Origin: JAOUEA01 sp963734685
GTDB taxonomy: Bacteria; Actinomycetota; UBA4738; HRBIN12
NCBI GenBank assembly: GCA_963734685.1
Contig: CAVTIC010000001.1
Location: 558,001-622,000 of the forward strand
DNA length: 64,000 nt
Direction: 5' to 3'
Part shown: positions 16,993 to 25,361 of the stretch, in pieces
Numbering within the stretch: the stretch's first letter is position 1
Layout of the letters: each line of letters begins with the position of its first letter
The notes under the pieces: generated by a model
Told to the model about the DNA's origin: nothing
Seen by the model: the letters and a program-made list of their open reading frames with translations, nothing else
The model's database searches: none
Position numbers and translations under genes: made by a program

Positions 16993-18672
16993 CTACTCAG
17001 GCCAGGGGAACTCGGGCTGGAAGCGGCGCGCGAGCCGGTTCGAGCGTTCGAGCCCGGCGGGCAGCGGCAGCCCCAGCGCCACGAGCACCTCGGCGGCGGC
17101 CCTGCTCCCGCTCTCGACGCCGCCGTTCAGGAACCCCTGGCTGTACGTCGAGGTCTGTTCGCCGGCGAGGTGCACCTGACCCTGGGCCTGCGAGGTCGCA
17201 CCCCAGAACCGGCTGAGCTGGCCGGGGAGGAACGCGGCGTAGGATCCGCCCACCCATGGGTCCTGCACCCAGGAATCGAGCCATGCTCGCCCGTTGAAGG
17301 CGGCGGCGACGCCGGGCACCACCTGGTCCACGGCCGCGAGGGTGTCGTCGATCACCGCCCGGTCGGCGGGCGCGTGGGGCTCGGCGGCGGCGTAGCTCGC
17401 CCCGACGTGCCCGCCCGAGTAGACGGTGAGCAACCCGAGGCCCTCGGCACCGTCGGTGCCGCCGCTCTCCCAGGTGCCGAGGATCGGCTCGTCGCCTCGA
17501 TTCATGCCGCCGCTCCAGTCACCGAAGCCCGTGTAGAACGGCCGGCCGAACTGCATCAGCACCTTGGCGTTCGTTCCCATGCCCAGTTCGTCGACGGCGG
17601 AGCGCATCGCCCCGGAGAACCCGGCGTCGTCGAGGTCCACACGGCGGAGGGTCGTGAACGGCACCGCCAGGATCACCCGGTCTGCGACGACCGGCGACGC
17701 GACGCCCTCGAAGCGGAGCTCGACACCGTCATCGAGCGACCGTAGTGACGCCAGCGGGGCCTCGAAGGTCACGGTGCCCTCGGGCAGCTCCTCGAGGATG
17801 CGGGCGGGCACCTGGTCGTTGCCGCCTCGCACCGTGTATCGCTCGTCGCCGCCAGGGTAGTCGATCGCGTAGAAGTCGATCAGGTTGCCGGCGCCGAGCT
17901 GCGCGGGGTCGAGTCCGTACCATCCCGCGAGACGCTGGGTCCACAGACGGAACAGCCCTGTCGACGCCGACCCGACCTCACTCGTGTACCAGTCGGCGGC
18001 CGACATCTCATCGAAGGCCACGATCTCGGGCGGCGAGACGCCCGCCTCGAGAGGACCGGATGCTGCGAGCGCCACGACCTCGTCGATCGCAGGAGACATC
18101 GACTGGAACTCGTTCCGGGGCTTCACGATCTCCCCGTCGACGTAGCTGAGCCATGTGGAGCCCGGCACCCACGCCGACCACAGGTCGTCGAGCCCGAGGC
18201 CGAGCTCCTCGACGAGCACCCGCATCTGCACGTGCCGGGTATCGACGAACTCGCCACCGTGCTCGGCGACCTGACCACCGGCCCAATCCCTCGCGCTCCA
18301 GCAGCGACCGCCGACGCGTTCGCGCGCCTCGAAGACCAGTGGCTGCAGACCCGCCTGATGCAGGCGGTAGGCGGCGGTCATGCCCGCGAGACCCGCTCCG
18401 ACGACCACGACTCGAGGACCGTCGCGGCCGGCGATCGACGGTGCTGAACCGGGCGCCGGTCCCTCATCCGACGATCCGCCGCGATCGCAGGAGGCCAGCA
18501 GCGCGCCGGCGCCGGCGAGCCCGCCCAGTCGCAGGAAGTCACGCCGCGAGAGTCGTTCCGCCACATGCACGGCCTCGTCGAGCGAGATCGCCCGGCCTGG
18601 TCCCACGTGGCGTCGAACCCTGGCGTACTCGCGCAGGGCGCGGTCGATCGGCGCTCGTCGCCCTCCCGGCAT
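16993..18672 (-). CDS. TAT-exported flavin amine oxidase lipoprotein
   Basis: A 559-residue FAD-dependent amine oxidase. A cytoplasmic N-terminal stretch leads to a twin-arginine motif (SRRDFLRLG, residues 42-50) and a lipobox LLASC with Cys62, so the folded flavoprotein should be exported and lipid-anchored. The FAD site starts at VVVVGAGLAGMTAAYRL (about 89-105), with ERVGGRCWS after it and the C-terminal FAD motif LAGEQTSTYSQGFLNGG. The substrate amine is unknown. TAAGGT (complement of 18679-18684) is six bases before the ATG, a clear leaderless start. Its 3' end lies beyond the two-component operon promoter. Confidence 0.92.
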   Translation of the reverse strand: MPGGRRAPIDRALREYARVRRHVGPGRAISLDEAVHVAERLSRRDFLRLGGLAGAGALLASCDRGGSSDEGPAPGSAPSIAGRDGPRVVVVGAGLAGMTAAYRLHQAGLQPLVFEARERVGGRCWSARDWAGGQVAEHGGEFVDTRHVQMRVLVEELGLGLDDLWSAWVPGSTWLSYVDGEIVKPRNEFQSMSPAIDEVVALAASGPLEAGVSPPEIVAFDEMSAADWYTSEVGSASTGLFRLWTQRLAGWYGLDPAQLGAGNLIDFYAIDYPGGDERYTVRGGNDQVPARILEELPEGTVTFEAPLASLRSLDDGVELRFEGVASPVVADRVILAVPFTTLRRVDLDDAGFSGAMRSAVDELGMGTNAKVLMQFGRPFYTGFGDWSGGMNRGDEPILGTWESGGTDGAEGLGLLTVYSGGHVGASYAAAEPHAPADRAVIDDTLAAVDQVVPGVAAAFNGRAWLDSWVQDPWVGGSYAAFLPGQLSRFWGATSQAQGQVHLAGEQTSTYSQGFLNGGVESGSRAAAEVLVALGLPLPAGLERSNRLARRFQPEFPWPE

Positions 18673-18754
18673 GACCGCACCTTACCCCCGGGCGACGGGA
18701 ACCCGGTGAGCGGCGACGGCTCGGGGATCGCCGTCGTCCGCGAGGCCGCCGGCG

Positions 18755-18883
18755 TTACCCCCCGATCGGCCCGTCACCGGCCATCAGCCCGCTCATCACG
18801 ACCACAGGCACCGCGAACAACACAGACACCCTCGCGACCGTGAGGCGGAGGACGAGGTTCACACGCACGAGGTAGCTGCCCAT
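18755..18883 (-). CDS. 42-residue putative membrane peptide downstream of alkA
   Basis: A short frame starting at ATG 18881-18883, five bases after the alkA stop. It encodes a basic N-terminus and one hydrophobic helix (LVLRLTVARVSVLFAVPVVV), ending GDGPIGG. GGAGGG lies about ten bases before the ATG. Its position suggests translational coupling to alkA. There is no homology to lean on and it may be spurious. Confidence 0.4.
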   Translation of the reverse strand: MGSYLVRVNLVLRLTVARVSVLFAVPVVVMSGLMAGDGPIGG

Positions 18884-18888
18884 GCCGG

Positions 18889-19761
18889 TCAGCCCTCCGC
18901 GTGCCAGAGATGCATCGCCGCATACGCGCGCCAGGGTCGCCAGCGCTCGGCACGTGCGCGGATCGAGCCCGCGTCGTGGGGCAACCCGAGTGCCCGGAAC
19001 CCGTGCCGCACGCCGAGGTCGCCCGCGGGGAACGCGTCGGGGTCGCGCAGCGCCCGCATCGCGACGTAGGACGCCGTCCACTCCCCCACGCCGCGGATCG
19101 ACCGAAACGCCTCGAGCGTCGGCTCGACCTCGGCGCTTCCGGACAGATCGAGCTCGCCCGTGGCCACCGCCCGCGCGACGGCCATGATCGCCCCAGCCCT
19201 CGCATCGGGCATGCCGAAGCTGTCGCGCGGCGCCTCGGCAAGCCGCTCTGCCGTGGGGAACAGGCGCTCGACCGCCCCGGTCGGCGCCGCCAGCGGTTCG
19301 CCGAACCGCTCCGCGATTCTGGTGAGGGTCGTGCGCGCGCCGGCGACCGACACCTGCTGCCCCACGATCGCGCGCGCGGCCAGCTCGAACCCGTCGGCCG
19401 TACCGGGAAGACGCGTGCCCGGCGCGGCACGCACGAGCCGACCCATCGGAGGGTCCTCGGCGAGGGTAGCGTCGATCGCCTCGGGGTCGGCGTCGAGGTC
19501 GAACAGGCGCCGCGCGGCCTGCACCACGCTCGCGAGCGGCGGCACGTCGTCGCCCACCGCGGTCACGCGCATCCCGACCACCGGTTCCCCCGGATATGGC
19601 TGGAGCTCGATCACGAGGGGCGATCCATCGGGGGTGCGCATCGCGCGCGCGTAGATGCCGCCGGCCACGTGCTCGACGCCCGGGATCGCACGGGCCCCGA
19701 GGAACCCGAGCAAGCGCTCGGCGGCGAGGGGAGGCCGGTAGGCCAGGCGGAACCCGTCCAC
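18889..19761 (-). CDS. alkA: DNA-3-methyladenine glycosylase, AlkA family
   Basis: A 290-residue base-excision repair glycosylase that removes alkylated purines. An AlkA_N domain (residues 1-110) precedes the helix-hairpin-helix glycosylase domain, with ELAARAIVGQQVS, the hairpin IRGVGEWTASYVAMRAL (about 222-238) and catalytic Asp248 in PAGDLGVR. The Ada methyltransferase domains fused to some actinobacterial AlkA proteins are absent. I chose GTG 19761 because TATACC (complement of 19768-19773) is six bases upstream and the residues encoded further upstream are not family-like. Confidence 0.9.
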   Translation of the reverse strand: MDGFRLAYRPPLAAERLLGFLGARAIPGVEHVAGGIYARAMRTPDGSPLVIELQPYPGEPVVGMRVTAVGDDVPPLASVVQAARRLFDLDADPEAIDATLAEDPPMGRLVRAAPGTRLPGTADGFELAARAIVGQQVSVAGARTTLTRIAERFGEPLAAPTGAVERLFPTAERLAEAPRDSFGMPDARAGAIMAVARAVATGELDLSGSAEVEPTLEAFRSIRGVGEWTASYVAMRALRDPDAFPAGDLGVRHGFRALGLPHDAGSIRARAERWRPWRAYAAMHLWHAEG

Positions 19762-19867
19762 TCGGTGGGTATAGCGCGAGACAACGACACCCCGCCAGCA
19801 GGTTCCGGACTTCGAGGCGCAAAGGTTCGGCCGGCCACACGACCGCACGCGATGCGGTACCGTCGTT

Positions 19868-19975
19868 GCGAACCGGGGGGGAGTATCCCCCAGACGTCGC
19901 CGTCAGCTCGGCCTCACGGCCCGGTGGCGTCGGTCACCGGATCCACGCGTCCGGCGATCGGAGAGACCTTCGGTC
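19868..19975 (+). ncRNA. yybP-ykoY (manganese) riboswitch
   Basis: The leader of terC contains the conserved blocks of the yybP-ykoY aptamer in order: GGGGAGTA (19877-19884), GCCGTCA (19899-19905), a variable hairpin, then GGCGATCGGAGAGACC ending at 19968, with CGGT closing the basal stem with ACCG near 19872. This class binds Mn2+ and commonly controls TerC-type exporters and P-type ATPases, matching the gene downstream. TACCGT (19858-19863) could be the -10 box that starts the leader. The exact ends are approximate. Confidence 0.8.
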
Positions 19976-20027
19976 CCATCGCGCCGCTGCGACCCCGCAT
20001 CGGCCGGACCGAAGAGGAGTCGCACGC

Positions 20028-20993
20028 GTGGACGTCGGCATCTGGGCCTGGGCCGGGTTCGTCGGCCTGATCGTATTCCTGCTCGCCCTCGACCTCTTCG
20101 TCTTCCATCGGGAAGCGCACGAGGTCTCGTTCCCTGAGGCGACGAGGTTCAGCATCTTCTGGATCTCGCTCGGGCTCGCGTTCGGGGGGCTCGTGTACCT
20201 GTGGTTCGGCGCCGAGGCCGGCGGGGAGTACTTGGCGGGCTACCTGATCGAGAAGAGTCTCTCGGTCGACAACATCTTCGTCTTCGCGCTGATCTTCACG
20301 TACTTCGGCGTGCCGCAGAGGTACCAGCACCGGGTGCTGTTCTGGGGCATCCTCGGGGCGCTTGTCTTCCGCGCGCTCTTCATCGCCGGGGGGGCGGCGT
20401 TGCTCGAGCGGTTCCACTTCACGATCTACGTCTTCGGGGCGTTCCTCGTGCTCACGGGTATCCGTATGGCGCTGCACCGCGACGAGGAGGTGCACCCCGA
20501 GCGGAACCCGGTACTGAAACTGTTCCGGCGCGTCGTGCCGATGACCGCCGAGTACCACGGGCAGCGGTTCACGGTGGTCGACGCCGGGAAGCGGGTCGCC
20601 ACGCCGTTGATGGCGGTGCTGGTGCTGATCGAGACGAGCGACATCCTGTTCGCGGTCGACTCGATCCCCGCGATCTTCGCGGTGACCGACGACCCGTTCA
20701 TCGTGTTCACCTCGAACGCGTTCGCGATCCTCGGGTTGCGGGCGCTCTACTTCATGCTCGCAGGCATGCTCCACCGCTTCGTCTACCTGAAGCTCGGGCT
20801 CGCGGTCGTACTCGTGTACGTAGGGTGCAAGATGCTGCTCAGCTCGGTCGTCGAGATCCCGATCTGGGGCTCGCTGGCGTTCATCGCGCTCGTGATCACG
20901 GTCTCGATCGTGGTGTCGCTTCGATCGACCAGCGACGAGCCGTCCGAGCTCGAGAACGTCGATACGCCCGAGGAAAGGGTGACGAGGCGATGA
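20028..20993 (+). CDS. TerC-family membrane protein (probable Mn2+ exporter)
   Basis: A 321-residue protein with about nine membrane helices. The TerC signatures are EKSLSVDNIFVFALIF (residues 75-90) and IETSDILFAVDSIPAIFAVT (201-220), whose acidic residues are the likely metal site. Alx/TerC proteins in this branch export manganese, and the yybP-ykoY leader supports that here. The start is GTG, with GAGGAG about nine bases upstream. It overlaps the UspA gene by four bases (ATGA). Confidence 0.92.
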   Translation: MDVGIWAWAGFVGLIVFLLALDLFVFHREAHEVSFPEATRFSIFWISLGLAFGGLVYLWFGAEAGGEYLAGYLIEKSLSVDNIFVFALIFTYFGVPQRYQHRVLFWGILGALVFRALFIAGGAALLERFHFTIYVFGAFLVLTGIRMALHRDEEVHPERNPVLKLFRRVVPMTAEYHGQRFTVVDAGKRVATPLMAVLVLIETSDILFAVDSIPAIFAVTDDPFIVFTSNAFAILGLRALYFMLAGMLHRFVYLKLGLAVVLVYVGCKMLLSSVVEIPIWGSLAFIALVITVSIVVSLRSTSDEPSELENVDTPEERVTRR

Positions 20994-21856
20994 AGGTCTT
21001 GTTCGCCACCGACGGGGCGGAGCCGTCGGATCGGGCCGGTGAACTGCTTACGCGTGTCGCGGACCCCACACGCACGCACGTCGTCGTGCTGTCGGTGAAC
21101 GACTTCGACGTCGCGATGCGGGAAGCCGAACGAGGGGATCACTACTCCGCCGACGCGGGACACGAGGCCGCGCGGCGCGCGGTCGTCGCAGGCGTCGAGC
21201 TGCTCCGAGCGGCCGGGCTCGACCATGTCGAGGGTCGCGTCGAGGACGGCGACGAAGCGAGTGAGATCGTGAACGCCGCGCAACGTGACGACGTCGGGCT
21301 CGTCGTGCTCGGCAGCAGCAAGGAACGCTGGCTCGACAAAGTAGTGCTCGGCAGCGTGAGCAGTTCGGTCGTGTACGCCGCTCCATGCCCCGTGCTGGTC
21401 GTGCACCTGCCCCCCGAGGTGGGCCGCGACGTACGCGTGCTCGTCGGCGCCGACGGATCCGATGGTTCGAACCACTCGATCGAGGCGTTCGCCGCTCTCG
21501 CCGATCCCTCGCGATGCGTGGTCACGGTCGTGACGGCGGCGACGCCGCTCGCGCTGCCGCCCGGCGGACCCGCGGGCGGAGCCAGCTACGGTCGCGAGGT
21601 CGCCGACGACGAGATGATGCTCGCCCGCCGACGTGCCCAGGCGGCGGCCGACGTCCTCGTCGACGCGGGGTTCCGAGTGGCGACCGAGGTCGTTCCCGGT
21701 GGTGCCGGCGCCGTCCTGGTGGAAGCGGCGACACGCCACGACGCCGATCTGGTGGTGGTCGGAGCACGTGGCCTCGGGCGGTTCCGGGCCAAGGTGATGG
21801 GCTCGGTCAGCGACCGCGTCATCCGCGCGGCGCCCGCGACCCTGATCGGCCGCTGA
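20990..21856 (+). CDS. tandem-domain universal stress protein
   Basis: A 288-residue protein made of two UspA domains (about residues 1-140 and 147-288). Each begins with a beta strand and Asp (VLFATDGAEPSD; VLVGADGSDGS). The second ends with the ATP-binding type motif VVVGARGLGRFRAKVMGSVSDRVI; the first has VVLGSSKERWLDKVVLGSVSSSVV. It is co-transcribed with terC and hence probably under the same manganese riboswitch. Its role in metal stress is inference. Confidence 0.92.
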   Translation: MKVLFATDGAEPSDRAGELLTRVADPTRTHVVVLSVNDFDVAMREAERGDHYSADAGHEAARRAVVAGVELLRAAGLDHVEGRVEDGDEASEIVNAAQRDDVGLVVLGSSKERWLDKVVLGSVSSSVVYAAPCPVLVVHLPPEVGRDVRVLVGADGSDGSNHSIEAFAALADPSRCVVTVVTAATPLALPPGGPAGGASYGREVADDEMMLARRRAQAAADVLVDAGFRVATEVVPGGAGAVLVEAATRHDADLVVVGARGLGRFRAKVMGSVSDRVIRAAPATLIGR

Positions 21857-21894
21857 CACCAGTGGTCTTCTTCCAGGCGGCCTTGCGTTTCGCT

Positions 21895-21918
21895 ATCGGT
21901 AAGTGATAACTTACCGAT
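21895..21918 (+). promoter_or_regulatory. operator of ArsR/SRPBCC pair 2
   Basis: ATCGGTAAGT (21895-21904), four bases, then ACTTACCGAT (21909-21918) forms a perfect inverted repeat ending four bases before the arsR ATG. It is a likely autoregulatory site of the ArsR protein. Confidence 0.75.
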
Positions 21919-21922
21919 TGAG

Positions 21923-22252
21923 ATGACCCGTGCTGCGGCAGCTGAGCATGCGTTCGACGCGCTGGGAGACCCCACCCGGCGGCAGGTGTTCCGGCTGTTG
22001 CGGGGCGGCGAACGATCGGTCGGCGAGATCGCCGCGGAGCTTCCGGTCAGCCGGCCGGCCGTCTCGCAACACCTCCGCGTGCTGAAGGAGGCGGAGCTCG
22101 TGACCGACCGACCCGAGGGGGTCCGTCGCCTCTACTCCGTGCGCCGCACGGGACTCGAGGCCCTGCGGACGGAGCTGGAGACGATGTGGGACGACGCGTT
22201 GGCCGCGTTCGTCGTGGCCGCCGACGACGACGACGAAGGGAACGAACGATGA
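21923..22252 (+). CDS. ArsR-family transcriptional regulator (pair 2)
   Basis: A 109-residue winged-helix regulator with FDALGDPTRRQVFRLL (residues 11-26) and a recognition helix VSRPAVSQHLRVLKEAELV. The C-terminus is acidic. It lacks metal-binding cysteines and belongs to the branch that pairs with SRPBCC proteins. Its stop overlaps the next ATG (ATGA). It is probably autorepressed through the palindrome immediately upstream. Confidence 0.9.
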   Translation: MTRAAAAEHAFDALGDPTRRQVFRLLRGGERSVGEIAAELPVSRPAVSQHLRVLKEAELVTDRPEGVRRLYSVRRTGLEALRTELETMWDDALAAFVVAADDDDEGNER

Positions 22253-22710
22253 TCGAACCGATCCACCGCAGCATCATGGTCCGACGCTCACCCGACGACG
22301 CCTTCCGCTTGTTCACCACCGAGATGGGGTCGTGGTGGCCGCTCGACACGCATGGGCGAGCCGACGAGTACGACGGCGCGAAGACGGAGCGCCTCGTGTT
22401 CGAGGAACGCGACGGCGGCCGCATCTACGAGGTGCTCTCGAACGGCGTCGAGGCCGACTGGGGCGTCGTGACCGCGTGGGAACCGCCCGCGCGAGTCGTG
22501 CTCGACTGGAACCCCAGCCCCGAGGATCGGCCGTACACCGAGGTGGAAGTCACGTTCACCGCCGCCGGCGAGGGCGGCACCAGGGTCGACCTGCACCACC
22601 GCCACTGGGAGCGGCTCGGCGAGGCGGACGGCGCCACCTACCGCGAGAACTACGGTCCGGGATGGGCCTATGTGTTCGACGAGCGGTTCGGCGGCGCTGC
22701 CGGTCGCTGA
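22249..22710 (+). CDS. SRPBCC/AHSA1-domain protein (pair 2)
   Basis: A 153-residue helix-grip protein: VRRSPDDAFRLFTTEMGSWWPLDTH near the N-terminus, then EVLSNGVEADWGVVTAWEPPARVVLDW and an HHRHWERLG stretch before the last helix. The ligand is unknown. It is translationally coupled to the preceding arsR. The short gap to the convergent ABC permease (125 bases) shows nothing I recognise. Confidence 0.88.
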   Translation: MIEPIHRSIMVRRSPDDAFRLFTTEMGSWWPLDTHGRADEYDGAKTERLVFEERDGGRIYEVLSNGVEADWGVVTAWEPPARVVLDWNPSPEDRPYTEVEVTFTAAGEGGTRVDLHHRHWERLGEADGATYRENYGPGWAYVFDERFGGAAGR

Positions 22711-22835
22711 GCGACTACCGCCTCGGGCGCCACCGGTTCGCCCTCTCGTTGCGAGCGGCGAGACCAGCCGTCTCCTCGACGCGCTTCGACCGGGTCCGCG
22801 CTTGGGAGGGGCCTGGGAACTCGCAGGGGGTTCGC

Positions 22836-23657
22836 TCAGACGGCCCGGCGGTAGAGCCGCACCGAGATCGTGCCGAACACCGCGATGATGCCGACGCTCC
22901 AGGCGATCGAGGCGATCACGTCGCCTGCGGCAGGCCCTCCGAGCGTGAGTGCGCGGACGGCCGAGGCCGTGGCCGAGACCGGCTGATGCTCCGCGAACGT
23001 CTGCAACCACGCCGGCATCGTCTCGATCGGCACGAACGCCGACGACGCGAACACGAGCGGTGCGAGCACCGGGAACGACGCGGCCTGGGCCGTCTCCGGG
23101 TCGCCGACCGCGAGCCCGACGGTGGCGAAGATCCACGACATCGAGAACCCGAAGAGCACCACGAGCCCGGCGCCCGCGACCAGGCCCAACACGCCGGTAT
23201 GGATGCGCCAGCCGACCAGGAACCCGACCGCCATCATCAACGCGACCACGAACACGTTGCGCACCGTGTCGGCGAGGGTTCGACCGCTGAGCACCGCCGA
23301 GCGCGCCATCGGAAGCGCGTGGAAACGCTCCATCAGGCCGCTCTTCACGTCGGTGGCCAGCCCGATCGCCGTGGCGATCGCGCCGAACACGACCGTCTGC
23401 ACGAAGATGCCAGGCATCAGGTAGTCGACGTAGTCCACGCCTGCGGGCAGGGCAGCGGAGACCGCGCCGCCGAACACGTATCGGAACATGATCACGAAGA
23501 TCACCGGCTGGATCGTCGAGAAGACCAGCAGTTGAGGCACGCGCCGGTAGGCGATCAGGTTCCGCTGCACGATCGCGACGGTGTCGCGCGCGACGCCCAT
23601 CGGGATGCGGCGGTCGAGGGCGACGTCGATCGGCGTCTCGACGGTGGTGGCGCTCAT
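22836..23657 (-). CDS. ABC-2 type exporter permease (DrrB-like)
   Basis: A 273-residue protein with six predicted membrane helices, of the DrrB/ABC-2 group. A cytoplasmic N-terminus is followed by RNLIAYRRVPQLLVFSTIQPVIFVIMF and the conserved GLMERFHALPMARSAVLSGR segment between helices. It forms the membrane half of a drug or lipid exporter with the ATPase gene upstream, whose stop it overlaps by four bases. The substrate is unknown. Confidence 0.92.
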   Translation of the reverse strand: MSATTVETPIDVALDRRIPMGVARDTVAIVQRNLIAYRRVPQLLVFSTIQPVIFVIMFRYVFGGAVSAALPAGVDYVDYLMPGIFVQTVVFGAIATAIGLATDVKSGLMERFHALPMARSAVLSGRTLADTVRNVFVVALMMAVGFLVGWRIHTGVLGLVAGAGLVVLFGFSMSWIFATVGLAVGDPETAQAASFPVLAPLVFASSAFVPIETMPAWLQTFAEHQPVSATASAVRALTLGGPAAGDVIASIAWSVGIIAVFGTISVRLYRRAV

Positions 23658-24619
23658 GCCGCATCTCCGGTCGAGGGCTCATCGCTCACGGCGCGGTGGC
23701 CCGTGAGCGCCAGGAACACGTCGTCGAGGCTCGGCTCGCGCACCGAGAGGGTGTCGGGCTCCACCCCATCGGCGTCGAAGCGGCGGAGCACGTCCACGAG
23801 TACGTGCGCGCCACGGTTGGAGGAGACCCGTACCGTGCGATGCTCCCGCTCGACCTTGCCGATGCCGTCGCCGAGCAGGGCGAGGGCCCGTTCGGCGAGC
23901 GCCTCGTCAGCGAAGTCCATCTCGACCACCGTGTCGCCGAGGTCCGCCTTGAGGCGATCGGGCGTGTCGTTCGCGATCACGTGGCCGCCGTCGATCACCG
24001 CGACGCGGCCCGCGAGCTGGTCGGCTTCCTCGAGGTACTGGGTGGTGAGCAGCACCGTCGTGCCCTCGCCGACGAGCTCGCGGATCATCTCCCACAGCTC
24101 GTTGCGGCTGGTCAGGTCGAGCCCGGTCGTGGGCTCGTCGAGGAACAACACGGGTGGCTTGGGTACGAGCGAGGCGGCGATGTCGAGCCGACGCCGCATG
24201 CCGCCCGAGTACGTGCGAAGCGGCCGGTCGGCCGCGTCCGTCAGCGAGAACCGCCGCAGCAGCTCGTCCGCGCGCGGCGCGATCGCGGCTCGCGGCAGCT
24301 GGCCCAGCACGCCGACCATACGCAGGTTCTCGCGGCCGGTGAGGTTCGGATCGACGGCGGCGTACTGGCCGGCCAGCCCGATGCGTCGTCGCACGGCCTC
24401 GGGCTCGCGCACGACATCGCGACCGAGCACCTCGGCCCGCCCGGCGTCGGGGTGCAAGATCGTCGCGAGCACGCGCACGGCCGTGGTCTTGCCAGCCCCG
24501 TTGGGGCCGAGGAGGCCGAAGACCGTGCCCTCATCGACCTCGAGGTCGATGCCGTCGAGCGCGAGCAGCTCGCCGAACCGCTTCGTGAGGCCTTCCACCA
24601 CGATCGCCGGATCACCCAT
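23654..24619 (-). CDS. ABC exporter ATP-binding protein (DrrA-like)
   Basis: A 321-residue ATPase. Walker A GPNGAGKT lies at about residues 38-45, signature YSGGMRRRLDIAASL near 137-151, Walker B VLFLDEPTTGLD near 156-167, and a C-terminal DrrA-type extension ending REPSLDDVFLALTGH. It energises export through the overlapping permease. GAGAGGG seven bases before the ATG is a good ribosome binding site. It follows a cupin, a YrdB-like and a DinB-like gene on the same strand, probably in one transcript. Confidence 0.93.
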   Translation of the reverse strand: MGDPAIVVEGLTKRFGELLALDGIDLEVDEGTVFGLLGPNGAGKTTAVRVLATILHPDAGRAEVLGRDVVREPEAVRRRIGLAGQYAAVDPNLTGRENLRMVGVLGQLPRAAIAPRADELLRRFSLTDAADRPLRTYSGGMRRRLDIAASLVPKPPVLFLDEPTTGLDLTSRNELWEMIRELVGEGTTVLLTTQYLEEADQLAGRVAVIDGGHVIANDTPDRLKADLGDTVVEMDFADEALAERALALLGDGIGKVEREHRTVRVSSNRGAHVLVDVLRRFDADGVEPDTLSVREPSLDDVFLALTGHRAVSDEPSTGDAA

Positions 24620-24631
24620 GAGATGACCCTC

Positions 24632-24984
24632 TCACGATGCGCGTATGTCGTGGCTCCGATCAGGTGCAGCGAGACGTACGGCTCGTCGCCCACCACCCAG
24701 CTGTCGTGCCCCGCAGGGATCGCGAAGAGATCGCCGGCTTCCATCACGAACTCCGAGCCGTCTGCCATGCGCACGGCCGCCCGACCGGACACCACCATGC
24801 CGACGTGTTCCACCTCGCACATCGTCGCGCCGGTCGGGGCGCCGATGTGCTCGGACCACTTCCAACCGGGGTCGTAGCTCGCGCGGCCGACGGTCATGCC
24901 ACCGAGCGCGACGAGCTCGAAGGCGCCGAACGAGAACACCCGCCGCTCGTCGGGCTCCTCGAAGCGCTTGATCGCGAGCTCCAT
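24632..24984 (-). CDS. small cupin-domain protein, 3' end uncertain
   Basis: A single-domain cupin (about 115 recognisable residues). MELAIKRFEEPDERRVFSFGAF is followed by the barrel motifs WKWSEHIG, CEVEHVGMVVSGRAAVRMADG and EAGDLFAIPAGHDSWVVGDEP. AGGAG lies five bases before the ATG. In the start frame there is no stop until 24241, deep inside the drrA gene. A TGA in a neighbouring frame at 24632-24634, right after the conserved end (about 24640), leaves a normal gap before the drrA start. I therefore suspect an indel near 24640. Ligand unknown. Confidence 0.7.
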
Positions 24985-24998
24985 CTCGACTCCTCTCG

Positions 24999-25352
24999 TC
25001 AGGTTGCTGAACGCTCCGCGCGTTCCTGGAAAGCGTTGAGCACCGAGGTCGTGGCGGCGAGCACACCCAGCACCGCCGCGGGTATGGGCGCGCCGGCCGA
25101 CCAGAGCGCGACGGTCGCGGTGCCGAACAGCACGAACTCGATCGCGACGCGGGCGCCGAGCGGTACAGGCCATCGCGCCTTCGGCGCCACGAACGCCCAC
25201 CAGACCGAGGCCGCGGCCAGCGGCGCGGCGACCGCGAGCACGATCGCCCACAGGCCCTCGCCCGTGCGCGTGCCCCAGTACGCGAGCGCGACGAGCATGC
25301 CGAGCTCGCACAGGAACCGAACCGTGAGCGTCACCCCTCGCAGCCCCGACAT
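24999..25352 (-). CDS. YrdB/DUF2568 membrane protein
   Basis: A 117-residue protein with four predicted membrane helices, of the YrdB (DUF2568) family: TVRFLCELGMLVALAYWG at the N-terminus and ARVAIEFVLFGTATVALWSAG in the third helix. The function is unknown throughout the family. It lies nine bases after the DinB-like gene and 14 bases before the cupin gene, in a probable five-gene operon that ends with the DrrAB exporter. Confidence 0.85.
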   Translation of the reverse strand: MSGLRGVTLTVRFLCELGMLVALAYWGTRTGEGLWAIVLAVAAPLAAASVWWAFVAPKARWPVPLGARVAIEFVLFGTATVALWSAGAPIPAAVLGVLAATTSVLNAFQERAERSAT

Positions 25353-25361
25353 CGAGCGTCC

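Noticed and set aside
22332..24626. A 764-codon plus-strand frame across the DrrAB genes
   Set aside because: It is antisense to two clear ABC transporter genes and without any recognisable domain.
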